This document shows positions 7,892-16,276 of a stretch of DNA of 64,000 nucleotides, piece after piece. The stretch is from Thermodesulfobacteriota bacterium (lineage in GTDB: Bacteria; Desulfobacterota; Desulfobacteria; Desulfobacterales; JAUWMJ01): the NCBI GenBank assembly GCA_034189135.1, contig JAXHVO010000021.1:1-64000 (forward strand), read 5' to 3'. Position numbers and translations under genes: made by a program. The notes beneath the pieces were generated by a model. The model had not been told where the DNA came from and did no database searches. It worked only from the letters and a program-made list of their open reading frames with translations. The first letter of the stretch is position 1. Each line of letters begins with the position of its first letter.

Positions 7892-7977
7892 ACCGGTTAT
7901 GCTTTAATTTTTTTCGGTTCACTAAATGAAAGGCCTATCGGTCTCATTATTGAACGACAACACTACACATATATTTC

Positions 7978-7993
7978 AGCAATATACGTGCCA
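7978..7993 (-). promoter_or_regulatory. Sigma-54 (-24/-12) promoter
   Basis: The minus strand reads TGGCACG-TATA-TTGCT, an exact match to the sigma-54 consensus TGGCACG-N4-TTGCW with correct spacing. Transcription would start near 7966, about 75 bases before the NifX-like gene. A sigma-54 activator gene lies divergently at 8338, which strongly supports function. Confidence 0.85.
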
Positions 7994-8084
7994 AAACCCC
8001 AATTAATTTTCCCATCATAGATAACTGACTGAATAACAATTAAATAAATAATATTTAAAAATTAACATCATCAGTATTCACCCG

Positions 8085-8147
8085 ATTATTGGGGTCATTT
8101 TACACCCGTTTGCTACATTTTTAAGGAACAAAATAGCCCCATTATAA
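8085..8147. promoter_or_regulatory. Candidate activator-binding inverted repeat
   Basis: ATTATTGGGGTCATTTT (8085-8101) and AAAATAGCCCCATTATAAT (8130-8147) form an imperfect inverted repeat 100-150 bases upstream of the sigma-54 promoter, the usual place for an enhancer site. A third related element, CCCCAATTAATTTT, lies at 7997-8010. The rest of 7892-8337 is AT-rich with no gene. Confidence 0.35.
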
Positions 8148-8337
8148 TCCATATATTATGACTTTTATCGATTTTAATTCGCCAAAACCGGTCTAGATGA
8201 TTGACATCACCACTATATTATTGTTAAAAAAAGATGTTTGTTCGCAGCTATTTTGTAGGCCAAACAGCCCTGCAGCAAAAAACGGCATTTAACAGATAAA
8301 AATAATTTTTGCATAAGCCAAAAATCCAACTGGGTAA

Positions 8338-9678
8338 ATGAAACTACCTAAAGAACAAATTAAAGAACACTATCAAATTATCTTGGACAGCATTGCAGAT
8401 GGCGTTTTTACGGTTAACCTGGATTTACACATTACCTCCTTTAACAGAGGATCAGAACATATCACCGGGATCCCCAGAGAAGAGGCGATCGGACGGCCGT
8501 GCTTTGAAGTCTTAAGGGCCAGTATGTGTGAAACCGACTGCCTTATTCGCAAGACCATTGAGGAAAAAAAACCGATTGTAAACATGCCGGTCTATATTCT
8601 TCGTGCGGATAAAAAGCGCATTCCCATCAGTGTGACCACCGCTTTGTTGAAAGATTCACAGGGCGAGATTATCGGAGGCGTGGAGAGTTTCAGAGACTTG
8701 ACGGTAGTTAACAAACTGAGGAAAGAACTTCGCAAACAACATTCTTTTGACGATATCGTGAGCAAGAGCGGGAAGATGCTCGAACTTTTTTCAATTCTGC
8801 CACAAATATCTGAAAGCAACAGTACCGTGCTGATTATGGGGGCAAGCGGTACCGGAAAAGAGCTTTTTGCCAGAGCCATTCATAACAATAGCCTGAAAAA
8901 AAAGGGGCCTTTCATAGCCATCAATTGCGGTGCCCTGCCCGACAATCTTTGCGAAGCCGAACTCTTTGGATACAAGGCCGGTGCGTTTACGGATGCAAAA
9001 AAAGACAAGCCCGGCCGGTTTGCCCTGGCCCAGAATGGGACCATTTTTCTAGACGAAATCGGTGATATCTCAAAGGCCGTGCAGGTCCGCTTGCTCCGTG
9101 TTCTGGAAAATAAGGTCTACGAACCTTTAGGATCCACCAAAACAATCAAAACAAATGCCAGGGTAATTGCGGCCACCAACCGAAACCTGGAAAGTATGGT
9201 AAAGGAAGGTAAATTCAGGGAAGACTTGTATTTTCGTATTGATATTATAAAATTATCACTACCGCCTCTTTTAGAACGAAAAGAAGATATTCCGCTGCTG
9301 GCAGACCATTTTTTAGAACGCTTTAAGCATTTAACCGGCAAGAAAAACGTAGGCCTGTCCCAAAAGGCTGTAGCCGCACTGATGCTCTATGATTGGCCGG
9401 GAAATGTACGTGAACTGGAAAATGCCATCGAACACGCCTTTGTGCTCTGCCGGGATGATTTGATCCGCATGCATAACTTACCTGACCGGATTGTACCCAA
9501 AAACGATTCCGTGCTTGTCCCCACGGGTTTGACCCTCAAGGAAATTGAAAAACACGCCATCCAGCAGGCCCTTCAAAGAAACCAGTGGAAAAGAATGGCA
9601 ACGGCCCGTGAACTGGGCATCGATAAGAACACCCTGCGCCGTAAAATCAACCGGTTCGGAATCGCTACACCCCGTTAG
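8338..9678 (+). CDS. Sigma-54-dependent activator (PAS, AAA+, Fis-type HTH)
   Basis: 446 residues. PAS sensor (about 8-120: IILDSIADGVFTVNLDLHI, and GGVESFRDLT at its end), sigma-54 AAA+ domain (about 135-365: Walker A GASGTGKE, sigma-contact loop GAFTDA, Walker B GTIFLDEIGD, arginine-finger region NVRELENAIEHA), and C-terminal Fis-type HTH (WKRMATARELGIDKNTLRRKI). The loop reads GAFTDA rather than GAFTGA, a variant I associate with PAS-type activators of anaerobes. Divergent from a consensus sigma-54 promoter, so it most likely controls the NifX-cytochrome-rhodanese unit. The PAS has a few Cys residues (CFEVL, CETDC); the signal it senses is unknown. Confidence 0.95.
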   Translation: MKLPKEQIKEHYQIILDSIADGVFTVNLDLHITSFNRGSEHITGIPREEAIGRPCFEVLRASMCETDCLIRKTIEEKKPIVNMPVYILRADKKRIPISVTTALLKDSQGEIIGGVESFRDLTVVNKLRKELRKQHSFDDIVSKSGKMLELFSILPQISESNSTVLIMGASGTGKELFARAIHNNSLKKKGPFIAINCGALPDNLCEAELFGYKAGAFTDAKKDKPGRFALAQNGTIFLDEIGDISKAVQVRLLRVLENKVYEPLGSTKTIKTNARVIAATNRNLESMVKEGKFREDLYFRIDIIKLSLPPLLERKEDIPLLADHFLERFKHLTGKKNVGLSQKAVAALMLYDWPGNVRELENAIEHAFVLCRDDLIRMHNLPDRIVPKNDSVLVPTGLTLKEIEKHAIQQALQRNQWKRMATARELGIDKNTLRRKINRFGIATPR

Positions 9679-9735
9679 TTTTTTTTTAAAATAAGCGTTG
9701 GCGCATTGCTTTGCGGTTTATGTTTTGTTTGAATT

Positions 9736-10245
9736 TTATACGCCAACCGTCTTAAACAGTAAGTTTTTGAATCTCCTTGGCTTTCTTAGCAGAAAAAATC
9801 TAACCAGCTTATTAAATTTTGTTTCTACCCCATTGATTTCTTTTTTAATTGAGTTGTCACCACCGCAAAAAGAGGTAATACACATTTCCGGTCTCAAATC
9901 AGATGGGAAAATGCACGGTCCTTCTCCTCCTTTAAGAAAGATACAGTTGGACGAAAATAAGGTTTCTTTTTTTAAACATTCCGAAATTTCACCTCTCACA
10001 GAGCTTTCCATCACCAAAATATACACAAAATCCGTAAGGGTGATAATTTCGTCCGGTTGTATATTACGGCAACATAGTCCCCGGCACCTGTGCTGACAAT
10101 AGGCTAAAATCTCTTTTCCCTCTTTAAAAAGATTATTTTGAGCCATTTGAATTTCTTCACATATTCCCTTAACAGCTATCAGATCTTTATGATCTAAATC
10201 TTCAATAATTCTCTGCGCTTTGTTAAATTTATATTTTAGCCCCAT
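9736..10245 (-). CDS. Cysteine-cluster protein of unknown function
   Basis: 169 residues. Cys pattern: YCQHRCRGLCC (about 49-60), then SNCIFL, GPCIFPSDLRPEMC and SFC. It resembles the YkgJ/UPF0153 pattern (C..C...CC then GPC...RP..C), which is thought to bind zinc or Fe-S. No catalytic motif is recognised. ATG 10245 is one base after the larE stop, so it is the last gene of the liv-hut operon. A GTTGGCG/CGCCAAC inverted repeat (9697-9703 and 9741-9747) overlaps its 3' end. Confidence 0.7.
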   Translation of the reverse strand: MGLKYKFNKAQRIIEDLDHKDLIAVKGICEEIQMAQNNLFKEGKEILAYCQHRCRGLCCRNIQPDEIITLTDFVYILVMESSVRGEISECLKKETLFSSNCIFLKGGEGPCIFPSDLRPEMCITSFCGGDNSIKKEINGVETKFNKLVRFFLLRKPRRFKNLLFKTVGV

Positions 10246-10246
10246 T

Positions 10247-11071
10247 TTAGAGATTTACCAAACCAAAAGATCTGTTCAAGCTCCCCGATATATATCCTTC
10301 CAGATCCATGGATATATATAAAAACCCGAGATCTTTCAAATTATTTATAATAGCTGTCCTGGTTTTATCATCGATTAATTTTTTAAAATCACCTGGACTT
10401 ACCTCTATTCTGGCCACCTCATTGTGGTATCGTACACGACAGGATATAAATCCAAGACTTAAAATGAATCGTTCGGCCCGGTCAATCTTGTCAAGGGCTT
10501 CTCCGCTTATGGGAATGCCATATGGAATCCGGCTGGCAAGGCAGGCCATTGAAGGCTTATTCCATACAGCTAAACCCATTTCTTGGGAAAGCCTGCGGAT
10601 ATCTTTTTTTGTCATTTTCGCATCCAACAGCGGAGCAATTATTCCCATTTCCACTGCCGCCTTAAATCCCGGGCGAAAATCATCCAGATCGTCCACATTG
10701 GCGCCATGGGCGACATATTGAATCCCCATTTCAGCAGCCAGTTTTAAAAGCCCTTCGGCAAGCAGTTTCTTGCAGACGTAGCACCTGTCCTCGTTGTTAA
10801 CCACAAACTCGGGCAGTTTCATCTCTCTTGATTGCATCATAATGTGCTTTATACCCAATCTTTTGGCAAACTTTTTGGTAAATTCGGTTTCTCTTTCAGG
10901 GTGAATGGGAGATTGTGCCGTTACCGCAATTACATTCTTGTGTAATACTTTACTCGCCGTCTCAAGAAGAAATGTGCTGTCCACACCGCCTGAGAAAGCA
11001 ACCATCAAATGATCGTATCTCTCTATAATCGAAATTAATTTTTGCTTTTTATTTTGAATGTCTTTGTTCAT
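10247..11071 (-). CDS. larE: LarE-like ATP-dependent sulfur transferase
   Basis: 274 residues with the PP-loop ATP-pyrophosphatase motif SGGVDSTFLL, the LarE-typical EDRCYVCKKLL, and MACLASRIPYG, whose Cys lies where the sacrificial cysteine occurs in LarE. LarE adds sulfur to the pyridinium dicarboxylate precursor of the nickel-pincer cofactor, normally with LarB and LarC; neither is in this window. Here it sits ten bases after fchA in a histidine-degradation operon, so it may serve an enzyme of that pathway or another sulfur-transfer reaction. Family assignment is firm; the substrate is not. Confidence 0.88.
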   Translation of the reverse strand: MNKDIQNKKQKLISIIERYDHLMVAFSGGVDSTFLLETASKVLHKNVIAVTAQSPIHPERETEFTKKFAKRLGIKHIMMQSREMKLPEFVVNNEDRCYVCKKLLAEGLLKLAAEMGIQYVAHGANVDDLDDFRPGFKAAVEMGIIAPLLDAKMTKKDIRRLSQEMGLAVWNKPSMACLASRIPYGIPISGEALDKIDRAERFILSLGFISCRVRYHNEVARIEVSPGDFKKLIDDKTRTAIINNLKDLGFLYISMDLEGYISGSLNRSFGLVNL

Positions 11072-11080
11072 TTACTTGTT

Positions 11081-11710
11081 TTATATGGAAATACCCAACA
11101 GTATTATTCTTTCCTTGTTTTCGATCTCTTTTTCCAAATGGATGACATCTTTTCTTATTCCTTTTACAAAATCCACATCCTCTATGGAAGCCAGATTGAT
11201 TTTAACATTATATAAAGCGGAGAGAACAGCAGTTCTTGCCATCATAGCTGCCACTGCCCCGTCTGTAACGGCATTCTTATTTCCGTGTTTTACTACTTTA
11301 TGGGCTAGTTCAATAATCTTTATAGCTTTTTTGGCTACACCCAGTGGAACCAGGGCAGCATTTTTTAACGCATCCTGTATCGCCCGTTTTCTCTTGTTCT
11401 CCTCCTGTCCATTGCCTTTTGGCAATTTAAATGCTGTCAGCACATCATCATATGCACCTGAATCCCGGTCTATGTCTTTCATAAGTTCAATTCTAAAATC
11501 AGTGGCATCTTTTACAATATCTTTCATCTGTGTTTCTGTTGCTTCAAAACCTTTTTTCCCTATCGTCAGGTGAGCCACCATTTCAGCAAGGCTTGCCGCT
11601 ATAGCCGCACTCAGTGCAGAAATACTCCCTCCTCCGGGAACCGGAGAACCTGACGCGGTCTTTGCCAGAAATTCTTTTATGCTTAACTCTGCTAAATTCA
11701 TATGATTCAT
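11081..11710 (-). CDS. fchA: Formimidoyltetrahydrofolate cyclodeaminase
   Basis: About 209 residues of the cyclodeaminase/cyclohydrolase family: SPVPGGGSISALSAAIAASLAEMVAHLTIGKKGF near the N-terminus, then a helical bundle. It converts 5-formimino-THF to 5,10-methenyl-THF and ammonia, the step after FtcD, in the cytoplasm. ATG 11710 is preferred over TTG 11725, because AAAAGGA within the end of hutI serves as its ribosome site and only one base separates the hutI stop from the ATG. The product could feed the folate C1 pathway of an acetyl-CoA-pathway anaerobe. Confidence 0.9.
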   Translation of the reverse strand: MNHMNLAELSIKEFLAKTASGSPVPGGGSISALSAAIAASLAEMVAHLTIGKKGFEATETQMKDIVKDATDFRIELMKDIDRDSGAYDDVLTAFKLPKGNGQEENKRKRAIQDALKNAALVPLGVAKKAIKIIELAHKVVKHGNKNAVTDGAVAAMMARTAVLSALYNVKINLASIEDVDFVKGIRKDVIHLEKEIENKERIILLGISI

Positions 11711-11711
11711 T

Positions 11712-12965
11712 TTATTCCTTTTCAAAAACCAGGTTTCCGTCTTTTATCACTTTTTCTACCGTACTTACCCCAATATGGTAGGGAATATATTGGTAAGAGG
11801 GAAATTCAAGTACGATAACATCACCTTTCTTGCCGATATCAATACTTCCGATTGTATCTGCCCTGTCGAGGGCCGCTGCTCCGTTAATTGTCAAAGCCGT
11901 CACAGCCTCCTCCGTGGTTATATCCATATAAAGAACAGCCAGGGCAAAAATCAACGGTATGGACTCCGTAAAACAGCTTCCCGGGTTTAAGTCGGTTGCC
12001 AGAGCCACCGCACAGTTGCTGTCAATCATGTATCGGCCCTTGGCGTATGGTTCTTTCAGGCTGAATGCCGTTGCCGGAAGCAATGTAGCTACTATGCCTT
12101 TTTGGGCCATATCCCGGATACCTTTTTCAGAGGCGCAAAGCAAATGATCTGCCGATACGGCACCGAGTTCGGCAGCCAGTTCTGCCCCTCCAAGCTGAAC
12201 AATTTCGTCTGCATGAATTTTTAATAAAAATCCCATATCCCGGGCTCGACTTAACAGTCGCCTCGACTGCTCCACGGAAAATACATTCTTTTCGCAAAAA
12301 ATATCGCAAAATTCTGCCAGCCTTCTCTTTGAAACTTCGGGTATGACATGTTCAATCACATAGTCGATATATTCGTCTTCCCTTCCTTTATAATCTTTTG
12401 GAACAGCATGAGCGCCTAAAAATGTCCGCACAATATCAACCGGGTGGGTTTTATTCAAGTCCGACATAACTTCCAACTGTTTCAGCTCAGTATCATAATC
12501 CAAACCGTAACCGCTTTTCCCTTCAACCGTGGTCACACCAAATGACAGCATTGAATCCAGCCTTTTTTCCCCAGCTTCAATCAATTCATTTTTTTTGGCT
12601 TCCCTGGTTGCCAGAACCGTATTGATGATTCCCCCGCCACGTTCCATAATTTCCATGTAGCTGTCACCGCGAAGCCTCCATGAAAACTCTTGTGCCCTGT
12701 AGCCTCCAAAGACAAAATGGGTGTGTGAGTCGACAAATCCAGGCAAAACCGCTTTGCCTTCGGCATCTATGACTGTAAATTTGTCTTCATCAAATCCGGC
12801 TAAAACTTCTCCGGTCTTGCCAACCGCCTTAATGATACCTTTTTCAATAACCACAGTCCCATCAGTAATAATTTTAAGATCGGACATGTCTTTTCCCTGT
12901 TTGCCTTCAAACCCGCTGCAGGTAACCAGTTGAGAAGAATTCTTTATGATGATATTTCCGTTCAT
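11712..12965 (-). CDS. hutI: Imidazolonepropionase
   Basis: 417 residues of the amidohydrolase superfamily: metal-site HTHFVFGG (about 81-88), GKSGYGLD, the later HADEIVQLGG, and SADHL. It hydrolyses 4-imidazolone-5-propanoate to N-formimino-L-glutamate, the third step of histidine degradation. Length is normal for HutI (about 400-420). It lies between ftcD and fchA in the operon whose first genes encode the Liv-type transporter. Confidence 0.95.
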   Translation of the reverse strand: MNGNIIIKNSSQLVTCSGFEGKQGKDMSDLKIITDGTVVIEKGIIKAVGKTGEVLAGFDEDKFTVIDAEGKAVLPGFVDSHTHFVFGGYRAQEFSWRLRGDSYMEIMERGGGIINTVLATREAKKNELIEAGEKRLDSMLSFGVTTVEGKSGYGLDYDTELKQLEVMSDLNKTHPVDIVRTFLGAHAVPKDYKGREDEYIDYVIEHVIPEVSKRRLAEFCDIFCEKNVFSVEQSRRLLSRARDMGFLLKIHADEIVQLGGAELAAELGAVSADHLLCASEKGIRDMAQKGIVATLLPATAFSLKEPYAKGRYMIDSNCAVALATDLNPGSCFTESIPLIFALAVLYMDITTEEAVTALTINGAAALDRADTIGSIDIGKKGDVIVLEFPSYQYIPYHIGVSTVEKVIKDGNLVFEKE

Positions 12966-13000
12966 TTTGTGTCCTTTTAGCTCATTTTGTCTGATTTAAC

Positions 13001-13909
13001 TTACTCCCAAATCCTGGCTTCCAGTACCTGCTTCGTAGTAAAATTTTCTATTCCCATATAATACACAGCTGTATCAATTAAGGCCTCCATAGGCACAAGT
13101 CCGACAATTTCACTTCCAATGACCTGAACTCCATATCTTTTAGCCTCTGTCCTGACCAGCTCAAAAGACCGGTATAGAGACGTCTTGGTATAATCCGTCA
13201 TATTCATGGAAACCTGAACAATGCCTCTTTCCGTTAAAGATATTCCGATGGCTTTGCAGTATCGCAGTCCTCCACTTATATGCCTGACATTTTTTGATAT
13301 GGCGTCGGCAATTTTCATATCACCTGTATTCAGATTAACATTAAAAGCCACCAGCGGCATTCTGGCACCCATTGCTGTTACACCGGCGCTTGGATGGATT
13401 TTCTCCGGACCAAAATCAGGCTTCCATGCGGAAGCTTTCATTTTTTCGGCCATTTTCTCAAACTCTCCCTTTCTTATTAGCGCCAGATTTTTCCTTTCAG
13501 GAGCAGTAGCGGATTCTTCATATAAAAATATGGGCAACTCATATTTTGACGCTATCTCCTTGGCGACCTCTTTGGAAAAATCGATAGCCTCAGTCATGTT
13601 GATATTTCTCACCGGTATAAAAGGAACCACATCTATTGCCCCCATTCTCGGGTGCTGCCCCTTATGTTTTCTCATGTCAATGAGATCAATGGCAGTTCCT
13701 ATGGCTTCCATAACCGACTGTTTCAGGGGAGGCGGCTCTCCTATGGCTGTGACGACCAGCCTGTTGTGATCTTCATCTCTTTGATAGTCCAAAAGCTTGA
13801 CACCCTTTTTTCCTCTGAAGGGATGTATAATTTTGTCTATTTTCTCCAAATCTCTGCCTTCGCTGAAATTGGGAACACACTCTAAAATTTTTTTCATGCC
13901 TGACATCAT
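13001..13909 (-). CDS. ftcD: Glutamate formimidoyltransferase
   Basis: About 302 residues, the length of a stand-alone formiminotransferase domain. Motifs: LECVPNFSEGRD, DEDHNRLVVT, GQHPRMGAIDVVPFIPV and NLNTGDMKIA. It transfers the formimino group of formiminoglutamate to THF, releasing glutamate. The mammalian enzyme fuses this to the cyclodeaminase, which is a separate gene here (fchA). The start is ambiguous among ATG 13909, 13906 and 13897; AAAGGAG sits 4 and 7 bases before the first two. Confidence 0.94.
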   Translation of the reverse strand: MMSGMKKILECVPNFSEGRDLEKIDKIIHPFRGKKGVKLLDYQRDEDHNRLVVTAIGEPPPLKQSVMEAIGTAIDLIDMRKHKGQHPRMGAIDVVPFIPVRNINMTEAIDFSKEVAKEIASKYELPIFLYEESATAPERKNLALIRKGEFEKMAEKMKASAWKPDFGPEKIHPSAGVTAMGARMPLVAFNVNLNTGDMKIADAISKNVRHISGGLRYCKAIGISLTERGIVQVSMNMTDYTKTSLYRSFELVRTEAKRYGVQVIGSEIVGLVPMEALIDTAVYYMGIENFTTKQVLEARIWE

Positions 13910-13918
13910 CAAGCTCCT

Positions 13919-14653
13919 TTATTGTTTCTCTTCGGACATTTCATTTTCATCACTCAATCCCAGCAATGCATCAATCAACCCCATATCATTTCGAGCTTCT
14001 GCAGCAGATCCCTTCCACACAGCTCTGCCGGATTCCAGCACACAGACCTGATCAGACACTTCGAGAGCTCTTTGTGTGCTTTGCTCGACCAAAATAATGG
14101 TCAAACCGTCTCGTTTCAATTCTGTGATGGCCTCATAACAAATATCGATGACTTTTGGCATCAATCCCAAAGAGAGCTCATCGATTAAAAGTAATTGCGG
14201 TTTGGACATAAGGGCCCGTCCGATGGAGAGCATCTGTTGTTCGCCACCGGATAGTGATCCGGCCTTTTGCGGTAACCTTTCTCCTAATCGAGGAAATAGA
14301 GCAATGATCCGATCGATACCCTCCTGCGTCTTATTTTTGGCTCTGCTATACCCGCCTACGATTAGATTCTCCTTAACTGTCAGGCTTGCAAAAAGCCTCC
14401 GACCTTCCGGCGACACGGCAATTCCGCTTTTTATGCGTGCCATAGGCGATGCTTGAGTGATGTCTAAATCCTGGTAAATGACATGGCCTTCATGTACAGC
14501 AACATGGCCGGCAATACATAGAATGGTAGATGTCTTGCCCGCACCGTTGGCCCCGAGCAAGGCAGTAATTTTTCCTGCCGGAACATCGAGCGATAAGTTA
14601 TGTACCGCAGTCATTTCTCCGTATCCACAACTTAAAAGATCAAGCTGCAACAT
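13919..14653 (-). CDS. livF: Branched-chain-type ABC transporter ATPase (LivF-like)
   Basis: About 244 residues: Walker A GANGAGKTS, signature LSGGEQQM, Walker B LLLIDELSLGL, and the LivF-type VEQSTQRALEVSDQVCVLESG. ATG 14653 is used because AAAGGAAA precedes it and the domain starts there; the longer reading (to 14698) lies inside livG. It overlaps livG by 14 bases. By context it powers uptake of histidine, urocanate or a related imidazole compound rather than leucine. Confidence 0.93.
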   Translation of the reverse strand: MLQLDLLSCGYGEMTAVHNLSLDVPAGKITALLGANGAGKTSTILCIAGHVAVHEGHVIYQDLDITQASPMARIKSGIAVSPEGRRLFASLTVKENLIVGGYSRAKNKTQEGIDRIIALFPRLGERLPQKAGSLSGGEQQMLSIGRALMSKPQLLLIDELSLGLMPKVIDICYEAITELKRDGLTIILVEQSTQRALEVSDQVCVLESGRAVWKGSAAEARNDMGLIDALLGLSDENEMSEEKQ

Positions 14654-15404
14654 GATGTTTTTCCTTTCCAACGTATGCCGCTCGTACCCCTGGATCACGC
14701 ATTACTTCATCTGGAATTCCGTCTGCAATCTTGCAGCCATTATCCAGTACCACCAGTCGCTGGCTGACCCGCAAAACTTCACCCAGATTGTGTTCGATCA
14801 TAACAACGGTCAGCCCTTTTTTATTGATGGTTGCCACCGTATCTGCCAGTTGTGCGGCTTCAATATTATTTAAACCGGCCAATGGCTCGTCCAGCAACAG
14901 AACTTTAGGTTCCAAAGCGAGAGCTCGGGCCACTTCAAGCCGCTTGGTCACTCCCAAAGGTTGGCTCACAACGCTTTTTTCTGCAGCATCGGCAATGCCA
15001 ACCATATTCAGGTATTTTCGAGCACGTTTTCTTTCGGCCGAACGATCGCTATGAACCATGGCCTTGAACACGTTTTTAATACGTCGGTGACCGGCTGCCA
15101 GAGCAACGTTGTCCAGCACGGTCATAGACCTAAAAGGCCTTACTATCTGGTGGGTCATCGCCAGGCCCAACAAGGCCCGTTTGTGAGTGGGTAAATGGGT
15201 TATGTTCCGCTGTGCTAAAAAAACGTTAGCTGATTGAGGTTTGATGATTCCGGTGATGGCCAGCATCATAGTCGTTTTGCCTGCGCCGTTAGGTCCGATC
15301 ATACATAAAAATTCGCCTTGATTAACCTTGAATGAAACATTATCCACGGCGACGACTCCGTCGAAGCGGACGGTGACATTTTTCATATCCAGGATTTCGT
15401 TCAT
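14640..15404 (-). CDS. livG: Branched-chain-type ABC transporter ATPase (LivG-like)
   Basis: About 254 residues: Walker A GPNGAGKTT, signature region QPLGVTKRLEVARAL (an LPLG-type variant of the usual LSYG), Walker B VLLLDEPLAGL, switch His MIEHNL. ATG 15404 shares a base with the TGA of livM, so the two are translationally coupled. It is the second ATPase of the Liv-type transporter in the hut operon. Confidence 0.93.
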   Translation of the reverse strand: MNEILDMKNVTVRFDGVVAVDNVSFKVNQGEFLCMIGPNGAGKTTMMLAITGIIKPQSANVFLAQRNITHLPTHKRALLGLAMTHQIVRPFRSMTVLDNVALAAGHRRIKNVFKAMVHSDRSAERKRARKYLNMVGIADAAEKSVVSQPLGVTKRLEVARALALEPKVLLLDEPLAGLNNIEAAQLADTVATINKKGLTVVMIEHNLGEVLRVSQRLVVLDNGCKIADGIPDEVMRDPGVRAAYVGKEKHHVAA

Positions 15405-16273
15405 CAAGACACCTCTTTTCCCCGTACCTTTTTTTTAATAAACCCGACCATACTCTTTACAAACCCTGCCAAACCGTCAGGTGCGAACCGCATGACGGAA
15501 AATAGCAAAGCCCCGTACAGCAGAAGTTTATAGTTACTGATGAAACGAAAAAATTCGGGCATGAGGGTGAGTATAATGGTGGCCACAATCACACCAAATA
15601 CTGAACCAATCCCACCCACGGCCACCATCGAGAGTACGGTGATTGAAGTGATGAAACCGAAGTCATCAGGCATAAGGAACCGTGAAAAAAAAGTATACAG
15701 GCCGCCAGCAACGCCTGCCATAGCTGTGCCCATGGCAAAGGCTGCCAGCTTGTAAGCGCCCACATCAACGGTTACTACCCGGGCAGTGTCTTCGTCATCG
15801 GCCACGGCATCGAAAGCAAAACCCATCCATGACCGCTTTATCCACAAACTGAAAGCTGCGGTTAAACAGGCAATGACCATGACCAGAATCAGATATCCGA
15901 CTTTTCCCAAGCCTGGCGCAGGAATTCCAGATATACCCAGTTCACCGCCCAGGGCTTCCTGTTGGCGCACAATTCCTAAAAATAAGAAACCGACACCCAT
16001 GGTTGTAATGGCTAAAAAATCATGGCGTACGCGCAGGCTGGTCAAACCTACGATCAGTCCGGCGCCACTGGCCAAAATCATGCTAGCTGCAATGGCTGCA
16101 GGAAGAGGTATTCCGGTTTTTGCCAGAATGGCGGCCGTGTATGCGCCTATGCCATAGAATGCGGCATGTCCCAAGCTGATTTGTCCACAAAAACCGGAGA
16201 TCATGTTCAGACCAAGTGCCAGAATGATATTTATACACACGATGGTAGCCAAACTGATTTCATAGATGCCCAT
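15404..16273 (-). CDS. livM: Branched-chain-type ABC transporter permease (LivM-like)
   Basis: 289 residues, about eight TM helices, with the LivM motifs LGLNMISGFCGQISLGHAAFYGIGAY and SWMGFAFDAVADDEDTARVVTVD. It forms the membrane channel together with LivH. Its start is four bases past the livH stop, which indicates one transcript. Confidence 0.94.
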   Translation of the reverse strand: MGIYEISLATIVCINIILALGLNMISGFCGQISLGHAAFYGIGAYTAAILAKTGIPLPAAIAASMILASGAGLIVGLTSLRVRHDFLAITTMGVGFLFLGIVRQQEALGGELGISGIPAPGLGKVGYLILVMVIACLTAAFSLWIKRSWMGFAFDAVADDEDTARVVTVDVGAYKLAAFAMGTAMAGVAGGLYTFFSRFLMPDDFGFITSITVLSMVAVGGIGSVFGVIVATIILTLMPEFFRFISNYKLLLYGALLFSVMRFAPDGLAGFVKSMVGFIKKKVRGKEVS

Positions 16274-16276
16274 AAC

